Source: Nitrospirota bacterium
Lineage (GTDB): Bacteria > Nitrospirota > Nitrospiria > Nitrospirales > Nitrospiraceae
Direction of reading: 5' to 3'
Length of the DNA stretch: 64,000 nt
Assembly: GCA_040755395.1 (NCBI GenBank)
Contig: JBFMAX010000003.1
Coordinates: 124,001-188,000 of the forward strand
In this document: piece after piece, positions 53,001-58,928 of the stretch
Layout of the letters: the number at the start of each line of letters is the position of its first letter
How positions within the stretch are numbered: the first letter of the stretch is position 1
Program-made: the position numbers and the translations under genes
Notes under the pieces: model-generated
Told to the model about the DNA's origin: nothing
Databases searched by the model: none
The model's input: the letters and a program-made list of their open reading frames with translations, nothing else

Positions 53001-53470
53001 TTCCAGATCGCATCCAGAATCGCGAGGGCTTCTTGCTCGTAGGCCGGCTCGTCGAATCGCCGCGACGCCAGGATCAGCGCCAGCGCGATGTCGGTGTCGG
53101 CGTCCGTGGCGGAGTTGATCGAGAGGACCTTGCCTTTCCACTTCCAGGCAAAGAGTTTGTCGGGCCGGACCTGCAAGTTCTGTTTCGTCCATGTCCACAC
53201 GCTGGAAAAAGTCTGGCGGTCGTTCGACCACACGGCCCGCAGCATCGCATAGCTTTGGCCTTCCGAGGTCGTGATCCCGTTCTCGTCCAAGCTGATGACG
53301 CGGCCGTTCAGGATGTACTTCTGCTTGTAGAAGCTCCACAGCGCGGAAAGTTCGTCCAACTGCCGGATGTACAGATCGCTGGACGAGCGCGGGACATCGG
53401 CCAGTCCCGCAGCCGGCACCGCGAGCGTGAGGAGCAGCGCAAGGCTGCCTTGAGCGACGGAGGCGCGCAT
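50036..53470 (-). CDS. bcsA: Fused GH8 endoglucanase - cellulose synthase - PilZ protein (BcsZ-BcsA)
   Basis: One 1144-residue chain. The signal peptide is at 1-25. A GH8 domain (about 30-390) carries the BcsZ acid GITTSEGQSYAM (Glu), INSATDADTDIA (Asp) and FSYDAVPLFW. Several TM helices follow, then the GT2 catalytic loop (about 500-740) with VLDDGH, FDTDHIPV (DxD), GGRASWNGAFFVGSGAVFRR, TEDIHTSQHL and QRRRWLLGC. More TM helices precede a PilZ domain (RRAEERIRKS then DLSLAGISF), the c-di-GMP receptor that gates BcsA. A second PilZ-like motif (VRDWSPRGAGVW) is near the C-terminus. ATG 53470 has GGAG 5 nt upstream; ATG 53491 is an alternative. It likely makes and trims a beta-glucan. Confidence 0.88.
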   Translation of the reverse strand: MRASVAQGSLALLLTLAVPAAGLADVPRSSSDLYIRQLDELSALWSFYKQKYILNGRVISLDENGITTSEGQSYAMLRAVWSNDRQTFSSVWTWTKQNLQVRPDKLFAWKWKGKVLSINSATDADTDIALALILASRRFDEPAYEQEALAILDAIWKTEVLTIGQRSYVTAGNWAPQEDYPTIHMAYLAPYAYEVFANLDRRHPWRQLIESSYAILRWLYFEKNLPLPPEIVYLNKRTGELLLKHPQSGASAQFSYDAVPLFWRMAVDANWFGRRAEADLRRHMLAFFWKEWQARKKFFDQYTVTGEPRSAFEGLPLYATVQALAVQEGHDLARVLSETKLGTLHDKALAGKDTPYYLHNWLWFGRAFELHLIRTYDEFLGFLRPFDFKGFSAHFPWELFFLTIGLYFVARYHPLLKLAFLVCGLTLCGRYLVWRFTHTLNFVETAGPFISLSLWAAELYAFSTVVLLLVQVGLGRKQPRHAPPPAPPGFAPSVDIFIPIYTESCDILEKTLIGAGAIEYPNKRLYVLDDGHRPEVAELAADYGAVYLKGPRRHAKAGNLNHALTHTLGELVVVFDTDHIPVTSFLKETVPFFADPKVAFVQTPHHFYNQDIYQRALSAGPRIPNEQDLFNHAIQGGRASWNGAFFVGSGAVFRRSAIAEINGFNLMSITEDIHTSQHLHAKGWRSAFVDKDLAVGLTAENLSSYLVQRRRWLLGCLQIFFKDNPLLCRGLTLRQRLGYFASLYYFFFPAARVVFWITPLYYLLFHLHPIFSDVSILVAYLLPFLVILPLLSYALLPGWPRLLWASLYEMPVSFPLFRSMFDLLLPRRLGFKVTPKGLTSDRRAFDWGSSKGLLLATVMTVIAIGKGLAEFFYFGIEKDAYFFNLSWASLNLLFLLAGLLIAWEKPQRRAEERIRKSVPFTLQADTFSVHGQTADLSLAGISFITPSSDPIPPYVELTLHDRRPVTCRCRVVYHERVGRRYRCGLAILAANQETRRALILNLFADPNTWRNAHEDRVRSNLLMAWHFFRGIVLGFRPARRTRRQTVRRKTWRLAHVRIGSHRRRVLVRDWSPRGAGVWCLGRRILSEEPWRLVNPSHIDAPFRPVYQRRVLILFRRVGLQADAQTSREPEPQSALAIAVQHSHS

Positions 53471-53745
53471 GAGTCTCCAATACTGAGTCATAGTCGTAAC
53501 CTGTGTAACAACCAGAAGCCGGCGTGATTAGCGGGGGTGGAGCGGCGGGAGGGAACGCAGCAAGAAGGAATGTGATCGGCCGGTCGCTGACATGCCGAGG
53601 ATTAAAGCATATTCAGCGTGGAATCGGCAATGATGCTGAATTGCAGAGGCGCGTCCGCGGGGAGGAAAGAGACCGGGCACCTATTTTGATGGTCTTCTGA
53701 ATCCTGTGTGGGCAACGGTGTAATCACGGACGCTGGCACAGAGGA
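53471..53745. other. Upstream region of the synthase operon
   Basis: 275 nt without a gene, then the inverted-repeat element at 53746-53952. It should contain the bcs promoter on the minus strand; no consensus boxes or riboswitch-like structure is clear. Confidence 0.4.
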
Positions 53746-53952
53746 GGGGCTGGGTCGGCCTGCGCAGCTCAGGCGCTCCGGCCCGACTGCACGAAGCGTC
53801 GCATCTGCTGGCCTGCGGAACTTGCTGGCTTCTGCGCCACGCGCAAACCCAGCTTCGAACAGTCCTCGGCCTGCGCTTCGCGCACCGCATCTGCTCGGCA
53901 AGTGCGGGACCCGAGCCTCCGCGCAATTCGCGACGCAGGCCGACCCAGCCCC
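53746..53952. mobile_element. 207-bp MITE-like element with perfect 19-bp inverted ends
   Basis: GGGGCTGGGTCGGCCTGCG (53746-53764) is exactly inverted at 53934-53952. The interior is GC-rich, with repeated GCATCTGCT and TGCGG motifs and no credible ORF. About 30 nt after the right end, CTCTTTTTTAG gives a T-run on the plus strand. It may be a non-autonomous element or a large structured RNA; the ends differ from the element at 19.4 kb. Confidence 0.65.
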
Positions 53953-54074
53953 TGGGTGGAACTGCGTGATCTCCGGAAGAACTCTTTTTTAGACTCATGC
54001 CTCCTTTGTTCCCTCTCGACCGTGGTCAGGCTGCATGTAGTCAATGACATACGTTGGCTGATTGCCGTAAAGGC

Positions 54075-54242
54075 TCAACTCCATGTAGGGGACTCCACGC
54101 TCGGTGTGGTAACACTCCAGAGACGCTCTGCTTCCTCTTCGGTGAGATCTTCCAAGCTGGCGAGCAGCCTTTCCGCCAGAGCGGCACGATCACGAACCTC
54201 TAAGCTCAGGGCCTCTTTTAAGACCTCGGCTAGGTCTGCCAT
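54075..54242 (-). pseudogene. Addiction-module component, truncated
   Basis: ATG 54242 has GGAGG 6 nt upstream and encodes LAEVLKEALSLEVRDRAALA followed by ERLLASLEDLTEEEAERLW, typical of the short helical antitoxins annotated as putative addiction module component (TIGR02574 type). After RLW the reading frame is unlike the family and stops at 54075. In the next frame the DNA continues open as YHTERGVPYMELSLYGNQPT to a TGA near 54000, suggesting a junction with another coding fragment. No toxin gene follows. Confidence 0.6.
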
Positions 54243-54302
54243 GGCGACCTCCATTTCCATTAGTTCATTGACTCGTCTCCCCCTGAAGGCTGACGACCAA
54301 GC

Positions 54303-54644
54303 TCAGCCGCGTTGCGTGAGGCAGCGGCTGGAGCGCTTTGTCGGGCGAGATCTGGGGGCTGCCAGCCATTTCCTGAAAGACGACTGGCTCTCACCGGAAG
54401 GTTTGCCCGCCAGCAGACCTTCAACACTAACGTCCTCGTCTAGGTCCGCCCAATGCATTCCTTGCCCTTTGCCGATCAACCGCCAGTTCTTGCGCTCCGC
54501 AGGCGAAGCATGTAACAACCTCGGAAACCAGGCAAGAGGGACAGAGATGGTCCGTCCGTCGCTGAGATCAACAGTAAGGGTGTCTTCTGTTACCGTGACG
54601 CGTTCGGCCTTTGGGCCCTCGATTTCAACCGCGGAAATACTCAT
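54303..54644 (-). CDS. DUF2442 protein
   Basis: A 113-residue protein whose first 95 residues match DUF2442: TLTVDLSDGRTISVPLAWFP, HWADLDEDVSVEGLLAGKPS. DUF2442 genes are commonly paired with DUF4160 and thought to form toxin-antitoxin-like pairs; that pairing is present here, with the DUF4160 stop overlapping this start by 20 nt. The C-terminal basic tail (APRSRPTKRSSRCLTQRG) may be an extension after a decayed stop. Confidence 0.8.
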   Translation of the reverse strand: MSISAVEIEGPKAERVTVTEDTLTVDLSDGRTISVPLAWFPRLLHASPAERKNWRLIGKGQGMHWADLDEDVSVEGLLAGKPSGESQSSFRKWLAAPRSRPTKRSSRCLTQRG

Positions 54645-54832
54645 CCCAAGCCTTCAATAGTTTGGTGTGGCGCATGTTCAGGAGTTTCTGAATCCGGCTC
54701 ATCTCTCGCCGGGAAAATCCGCCACTCCGCTGCAACCGGATCGGATCAAGCCAGAACTTTGCAACTTTATCCTCGCGCTCAACATGAACATGCGGCGGTT
54801 CATCGCGGTCGCCCGCGTAAAAAAGAAACGAG
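54625..54832 (-). pseudogene. DUF4160 gene with lost 5' end
   Basis: In the frame ending at TGA 54625 the protein reads FYAGDRDEPPHVHVEREDKV, AKFWLDPIRLQRSGGFSRRE and HTKLLKAWDEYFRG, nearly the full DUF4160 domain. The normal N-terminus (about 12 residues with the start codon) is replaced by the palindromic GGGGTCAGACCCC sequence, and no start codon is available upstream before a stop. It is a 5'-truncated partner of the DUF2442 gene. Confidence 0.75.
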
Positions 54833-54841
54833 ACAAAATAA

Positions 54842-54854
54842 GGGGTCAGACCCC
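54842..54854. repeat. GGGGTCAGACCCC palindrome at the broken DUF4160 start
   Basis: GGGGTC-A-GACCCC inside AAAATAAGGGGTCAGACCCC. It resembles the GGGGTCGGGAGTC arms of the REP-like repeats at 33.8, 41.0 and 48.2 kb and marks the breakpoint of the DUF4160 gene. Confidence 0.6.
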
Positions 54855-54924
54855 CGCTCTAACTTTCTAACGCCGCACTTCCGCGCCAGCCGAGCGGAGC
54901 CAGGCCATCCGCTCAAAGTGCTGG

Positions 54925-55260
54925 TTATGTGTGACGCGGTCCAAACATGATGATGCACATACCCAATATCGCCACGCCTGAGCCGATAAGATCCCATGCT
55001 GTGGGCCGTACAGAATCCATCAGCCAGAGCCACAAGATGGCTGCGGCAACGTACACGCCGCCATAGGCAGCATAGACGCGGCCCGCAGCGGTGGGATGAA
55101 GCGACAATAGCCACGTGAACAGACAGAGGCTCAACGCGCCCGGCACCAGAAGCCAGGCGGACCCACCTTTCCTCAGCCAGAGGTACGGAAGATAACAGCC
55201 GACAATCTCCGCGACTGCGGTCAGGATAAACAAACCGAAGGTCTTCAAAAACTCACTCAT
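54925..55260 (-). CDS. ynfA: YnfA/UPF0060 small membrane protein
   Basis: A 111-residue inner-membrane protein with four predicted helices, matching Ynf[56 protein letters not shown]. YnfA proteins are small multidrug-resistance-like transporters acting as dimers. ATG 55260 gives the standard length; the longer open frame is not supported. It sits in accessory sequence and may be horizontally acquired. Confidence 0.9.
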   Translation of the reverse strand: MSEFLKTFGLFILTAVAEIVGCYLPYLWLRKGGSAWLLVPGALSLCLFTWLLSLHPTAAGRVYAAYGGVYVAAAILWLWLMDSVRPTAWDLIGSGVAILGMCIIMFGPRHT

Positions 55261-55731
55261 GCCTAACGATGGATTATCTGGTTTTCCATATGTCACCGGA
55301 CCGGTCCAGGGCAGTATAAGCCCTCGCCGGTGTCCTCGCAATGGCGGGACTGCGCAATCGAGCTTATGGAAAAGAAAAGGCAGCGGAGTCTTTTCGCGAT
55401 CCTTCGCAGCCGAACCGCACGCGATTCTGTCAACAGGCAGCCGAGCTACTCATCCTCAAGCGGAGGAGGAAGCCACAGCACTTGATTGGAAAGGTCAGTG
55501 GCTTGGCAACGGAGCAGAAGCGCGCGGAAGCGGAGGATCAGTTCCAGAAGGGGGACTTGGTGCGCCAAGAGGATTCCGGCGTGAGCGCGACGAGCTGAAG
55601 ACCAGCCGCTTGCCAGACGCAAGAAGCCTCGCGTGTCATGTGTGAACAAGGCGCGGTTCTCACCGGCCTCGAAGGAAAGGTGAAATTCGTCTGCCGCTCC
55701 CAGATGTCCAGCTTCTCGGGCTGTGAGAGAG
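55261..55731. other. Gene-free region between ynfA and glpD
   Basis: 470 nt. Open frames on the plus strand (for example 55341-55598) have no ribosome site or recognisable domain. The GGCAGCGGAGTCTTTTCGCG stretch resembles the edges of the REP-like repeats. I see no RNA gene. Confidence 0.5.
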
Positions 55732-57069
55732 TCAATGCCGTTGGCGGAGGCTGGGGTCGGAGCGAAACAGGTCCGGCTCTGTCTGCTTGAGATCGTCCAG
55801 AAACCAATTCTCTTTCAGATGAGTGCCGCTGGGCGTCGGGCGGCCCAGGCGGGCGGCGAGGCGATTGCCGACCCGCTCGCAGAGCGCGCGGTAGGTGGTG
55901 AACTTGCCGCCGTAGATGGTGAACAGATTACGCGTGACTTCATCCACCACGGCTTCGCGGGACAACGCGGAGACATCGCGATCCTCCGTGCGGAGATACC
56001 AGGGCGACGCAAAGGGCTGGTCGCGCCAGGCGTCCGGCGCCGAATGGGTTTGAAGCTTCACTCTATGGTGGGGAAGGGGAATCGTTCTGATGCCGCAGAA
56101 GAATTCCCTGATATGGCGCGCCGGCTCGATGAGGGCGAGATTCCGCTCAGCCGCTCGGAGGAGATAGTCCCGATCGCCCGGCGGGCATTCCCACTTGTCC
56201 GGTGTCCCTTCGAGCACCGACTCGGTGGTGCCGAGCAGCCAGTGTCCCTGCCACGGGATGAAAAAGAGCACGCGCCCGTCATCGTGCTGCAAGAGCGTCG
56301 CCGCGCAGTCTTCAGAGCGGGCGGCCACGGCCTCCGGTGACAACAGGAGATGGGAGCCTACGTTCAGGAGACAGGGCACCCGCGGGCTGTATCCCCAAAT
56401 CAATAGGTTGGCGTTCGCCCAGGCTCCCGTCGCGTTCACGATGACCCGGCTCGTCACGACTTGCCGACCTTCCGGGGAAGTGAGGCGCACGCGAAATCCT
56501 CCGCCGTGCGGCGCGACCTCTTCCACGCGCGTGTGCTCGGCGTACGTGGCGCCTAAGCGGGTGGCGGCCCGCGCCGCGACGCGCACGATCGCGTCGTCCA
56601 GCATCTGGGCATCGTAGTAGAGGAAGCCTGACCGCACGTCCTGTTCGAGGCGCTCGCGGCGGAGGTACGGGGCCATCTGCGCGATCTCGGTCTTGGTGAG
56701 ACGGCGTGTCTTGGGGAGCCCGCCTTCCCGCGCAAGTCGGTCATAGAGAGCGAGCCCGGCACGGACGAGCCAGGCGGGCCTCCCGCCCGTGACGTTCGGC
56801 AGCACGAAGCGAAGAGGCGAGACCAGTTCGGGCAGGTTCCTGAGCAGGAGCACGCGTTCCCGGAGGGCTTCGCGCACCAGGCCCCATTGCGCCGGATGCT
56901 CCAGGTACCTCAGCCCGCCGTGCACCAACTTGGTGGTGCGGCTGGACGTGCCCGAGGCCAGCTTGGCCTGTTCGAGCAGGTGGACGCCCTCGATCTTCCG
57001 GGTGGCGAGGTCATGCAACAGCCCGACGCCGTGAATGCCTCCGCCGACGATCAGCACATTGAAGTCCAT
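55732..57069 (-). CDS. glpD: FAD-dependent glycerol-3-phosphate dehydrogenase
   Basis: A 445-residue membrane-associated flavoprotein oxidising glycerol-3-phosphate to dihydroxyacetone phosphate and feeding the quinone pool. The FAD motif is at the N-terminus (VLIVGGGIHGVGLLHDLA). Family motifs include SRTTKLVHGGLRYLE and IYGGKFTTYRALCERV. It is shorter than E. coli GlpD (about 500), lacking much of the C-terminal cap. ATG 57069 puts the FAD motif at residue 5. It ends in a region with no partner glpK or glpF. Confidence 0.9.
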   Translation of the reverse strand: MDFNVLIVGGGIHGVGLLHDLATRKIEGVHLLEQAKLASGTSSRTTKLVHGGLRYLEHPAQWGLVREALRERVLLLRNLPELVSPLRFVLPNVTGGRPAWLVRAGLALYDRLAREGGLPKTRRLTKTEIAQMAPYLRRERLEQDVRSGFLYYDAQMLDDAIVRVAARAATRLGATYAEHTRVEEVAPHGGGFRVRLTSPEGRQVVTSRVIVNATGAWANANLLIWGYSPRVPCLLNVGSHLLLSPEAVAARSEDCAATLLQHDDGRVLFFIPWQGHWLLGTTESVLEGTPDKWECPPGDRDYLLRAAERNLALIEPARHIREFFCGIRTIPLPHHRVKLQTHSAPDAWRDQPFASPWYLRTEDRDVSALSREAVVDEVTRNLFTIYGGKFTTYRALCERVGNRLAARLGRPTPSGTHLKENWFLDDLKQTEPDLFRSDPSLRQRH

Positions 57070-57190
57070 CAGGCCCTGCAGAGGATCACATATGCATGGT
57101 CGCAGGCGGACCATGCACGGGCTGGGGGTAGATCACAAGCGCACGCGGTCTTCGCCCGTATGGATAAGAACCGCTTACCGCTAATGATGC

Positions 57191-57637
57191 CTACGATTCA
57201 GACCCGAGAAGGACCGGACGGTAATCTCTCAGGCGCACAATCCGTCCAGCCTTGGCAGCCTTCCGATAGTATCGCTCATCCGCCGTGATGAGCATGGCCT
57301 CAGGCTCTGTTAACGCCACCGCATGGTAGAGCGTATCGAAGACGTGCTGGCTGAAGGTGACGGCCAGACTGCAGGCCCTTTGATAAACTTCCAGCCCTCC
57401 CGATACAGGGAACTCCAAAGCATAGAGGAGGGGCAGCGCTTCCTTGGCCACGCGGGGCTCCAGGCGTGTCAAGACCGCCGCGACCTCAGCCAACCAATGA
57501 GACGGCTGGATGACCGCTAAGCGGGCTTCTTTGATGTGTTGGAGGATTTGAAGGGCCAGGTGGGAGTGAGCTTCTTCAGGTCGATCGGGAAAGATCCATT
57601 TGATGATGACGCTGGCATCAAGGACGACCGTGCTCAC
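57191..57637 (-). CDS. vapC: VapC-type PIN-domain toxin
   Basis: A 148-residue PIN-domain ribonuclease: first Asp in VVLDASVIIKWIF, Glu in SHWLAEVAAVL, Asp in HVFDTLYHAVAL and Asp in MLITADERYYRKA form the acidic pocket. Its start ATG overlaps the vapB stop by 4 nt. Slightly longer than the typical 130 residues but apparently intact. Confidence 0.92.
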   Translation of the reverse strand: MSTVVLDASVIIKWIFPDRPEEAHSHLALQILQHIKEARLAVIQPSHWLAEVAAVLTRLEPRVAKEALPLLYALEFPVSGGLEVYQRACSLAVTFSQHVFDTLYHAVALTEPEAMLITADERYYRKAAKAGRIVRLRDYRPVLLGSES

Positions 57638-57867
57638 GGTCGTCCTTGCCTGCGAGCAACCCGGATCGTCCTGTCGCTGACCCGTCGCGCCTTCTTGCGC
57701 AGTTGCAGCAAGCGCTCGATCGCGCGCGCCCGCTGGCGCCGTCGCCGCCGCTCCTCCACGGCCTGGCGCATGAGATCGGCTAACACGGCGCTCTTGTTCT
57801 GCCCGGCAAACGCCTTGTCAAAGGCTTGCTTGATATCGCTCGGCACGCTGAAGTTCACCGTGGCCAT
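57634..57867 (-). CDS. vapB: VapB-type antitoxin
   Basis: A 77-residue antitoxin. A ribbon-helix-helix-like N-terminus (VNFSVPSDIKQAFDKAFAGQ) precedes a very basic C-terminal tail (ERRRRRQRARAIERLLQLRK) expected to wrap the toxin. ATG 57867 has AAAGGAG 6 nt upstream. It overlaps vapC (ATGA) and lies directly behind a clear promoter and operator. Confidence 0.88.
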   Translation of the reverse strand: MATVNFSVPSDIKQAFDKAFAGQNKSAVLADLMRQAVEERRRRRQRARAIERLLQLRKKARRVSDRTIRVARRQGRP

Positions 57868-57879
57868 CGCTCGCTCCTT

Positions 57880-57926
57880 TTGTTGAAATCTTCAACAAGC
57901 GTATGGATTCTTTACGGATGTGTCAA
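57880..57926 (-). promoter_or_regulatory. vapBC promoter and operator
   Basis: On the minus strand TTGACA (57926-57921) and TACGCT (57903-57898) are 17 nt apart. Immediately downstream, overlapping the expected transcription start, is the perfect inverted repeat TTGTTGAA-GAT-TTCAACAA (57898-57880), a likely VapBC binding site. Autorepression is the norm for this family and is inferred here. The promoter sits between fdhD and vapB. Confidence 0.75.
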
Positions 57927-57934
57927 GCGCGCTT

Positions 57935-58840
57935 TCAGCGTGGAGCATGGTACAGCACGCGGTTTTCTCCCGTGTACACGACGAACCGTTTGCCGCGCAG
58001 GAAGCCGACGAGCGTGAGGCCGAATTCCCAGGCGAGTTGGACGGCGAGGCTGGAGGGGGCCGAGATACACGCAACGATGGGGACGCCGGCGACGAGGGCC
58101 TTCTGGACGATTTCAAAGCTCCCGCGGCCGCTCACGAGCAAGACGGAGTCTTCGAGCGGCAGACGCTGCTCCAGCAGGGCCCAGCCGATCAGCTTGTCCA
58201 CAGCGTTGTGCCGGCCCACGTCCTCCCGCAAGGCGATCAGCTTGCCCGTGGCGTCGAACAAGCCGGCGGCATGAGGGCCGCCGGTTCGCCCGAACAGGGC
58301 TTGAGCGGACCGCAGCGCGTCGGGCAGGAAGCAGAGGGTATCCGGGGAGACGCGCAGGTCCGGATTGGGCCGGGCGATGCCGCGGACCCGCACTGCATCG
58401 ATGGACGTCTTCCCGCACAGCCCGCAACTGGACGACACGGTGAAGTTGCGCCGCACGCGGGTGGTCGGAACGGACACGCCGCGACGCAGCGTCACGCGGA
58501 CGACATTGCTTTTGCGGCCCCGCGCAGCGACCTGGCGAAGGCTCGCAATCTGCTCGCGACCGCTGATCACCCCTTCGGTCAACAAAAAGCCGGCGGCCAA
58601 TTCGAGGTCATGTCCGGGCGTGCGCATCGTCACGCTGATCGGACGACCGCCGAGGCGAATCTCCAGCGGCTCCTCGCCGACCAGGTAATCGTCGAACCGC
58701 GAGACCTTGCCTTCCTGCCACTCGGTCACCTGCGTGACGTCCAGAGGGCGGGAGGATGTCTGAGGGGAGGGAGGCACAGAGCCGCCTTGCTTCTGGGAGC
58801 GAGTTGGGTGAATCTTCGCGCGCCTGTGCTGCTCGGCCAT
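57935..58840 (-). CDS. fdhD: Formate dehydrogenase sulphurtransferase FdhD
   Basis: A 301-residue protein that moves sulphur from a cysteine desulphurase to the molybdenum cofactor of formate dehydrogenases. The CxxC loop is present ([12 protein letters not shown]), with [13 protein letters not shown] and a C-terminal [16 protein letters not shown]. It lies 88 nt downstream of the FdhF/YdeP-type gene and in the same direction, which fits a role in maturing that enzyme. The N-terminal 35 residues are a poorly conserved extension. Confidence 0.94.
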   Translation of the reverse strand: MAEQHRRAKIHPTRSQKQGGSVPPSPQTSSRPLDVTQVTEWQEGKVSRFDDYLVGEEPLEIRLGGRPISVTMRTPGHDLELAAGFLLTEGVISGREQIASLRQVAARGRKSNVVRVTLRRGVSVPTTRVRRNFTVSSSCGLCGKTSIDAVRVRGIARPNPDLRVSPDTLCFLPDALRSAQALFGRTGGPHAAGLFDATGKLIALREDVGRHNAVDKLIGWALLEQRLPLEDSVLLVSGRGSFEIVQKALVAGVPIVACISAPSSLAVQLAWEFGLTLVGFLRGKRFVVYTGENRVLYHAPR

Positions 58841-58928
58841 GTTCTGACTGGCTCCTTGCGGGCGAAAGCCGCAACGCCGACAGCGAATCGCTCTTGATCG
58901 CTACTCACTGCCTGCTATTCGCTACCCG

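Noticed and set aside
53681-53998. Open frames on both strands across the 207-bp inverted-end element
   Set aside because: They arise from the GC-rich palindromic sequence; no start signals or conserved protein pattern.
55341-55598. An 85-codon frame between ynfA and glpD
   Set aside because: No recognisable domain or start signal; overlaps repeat-like sequence.
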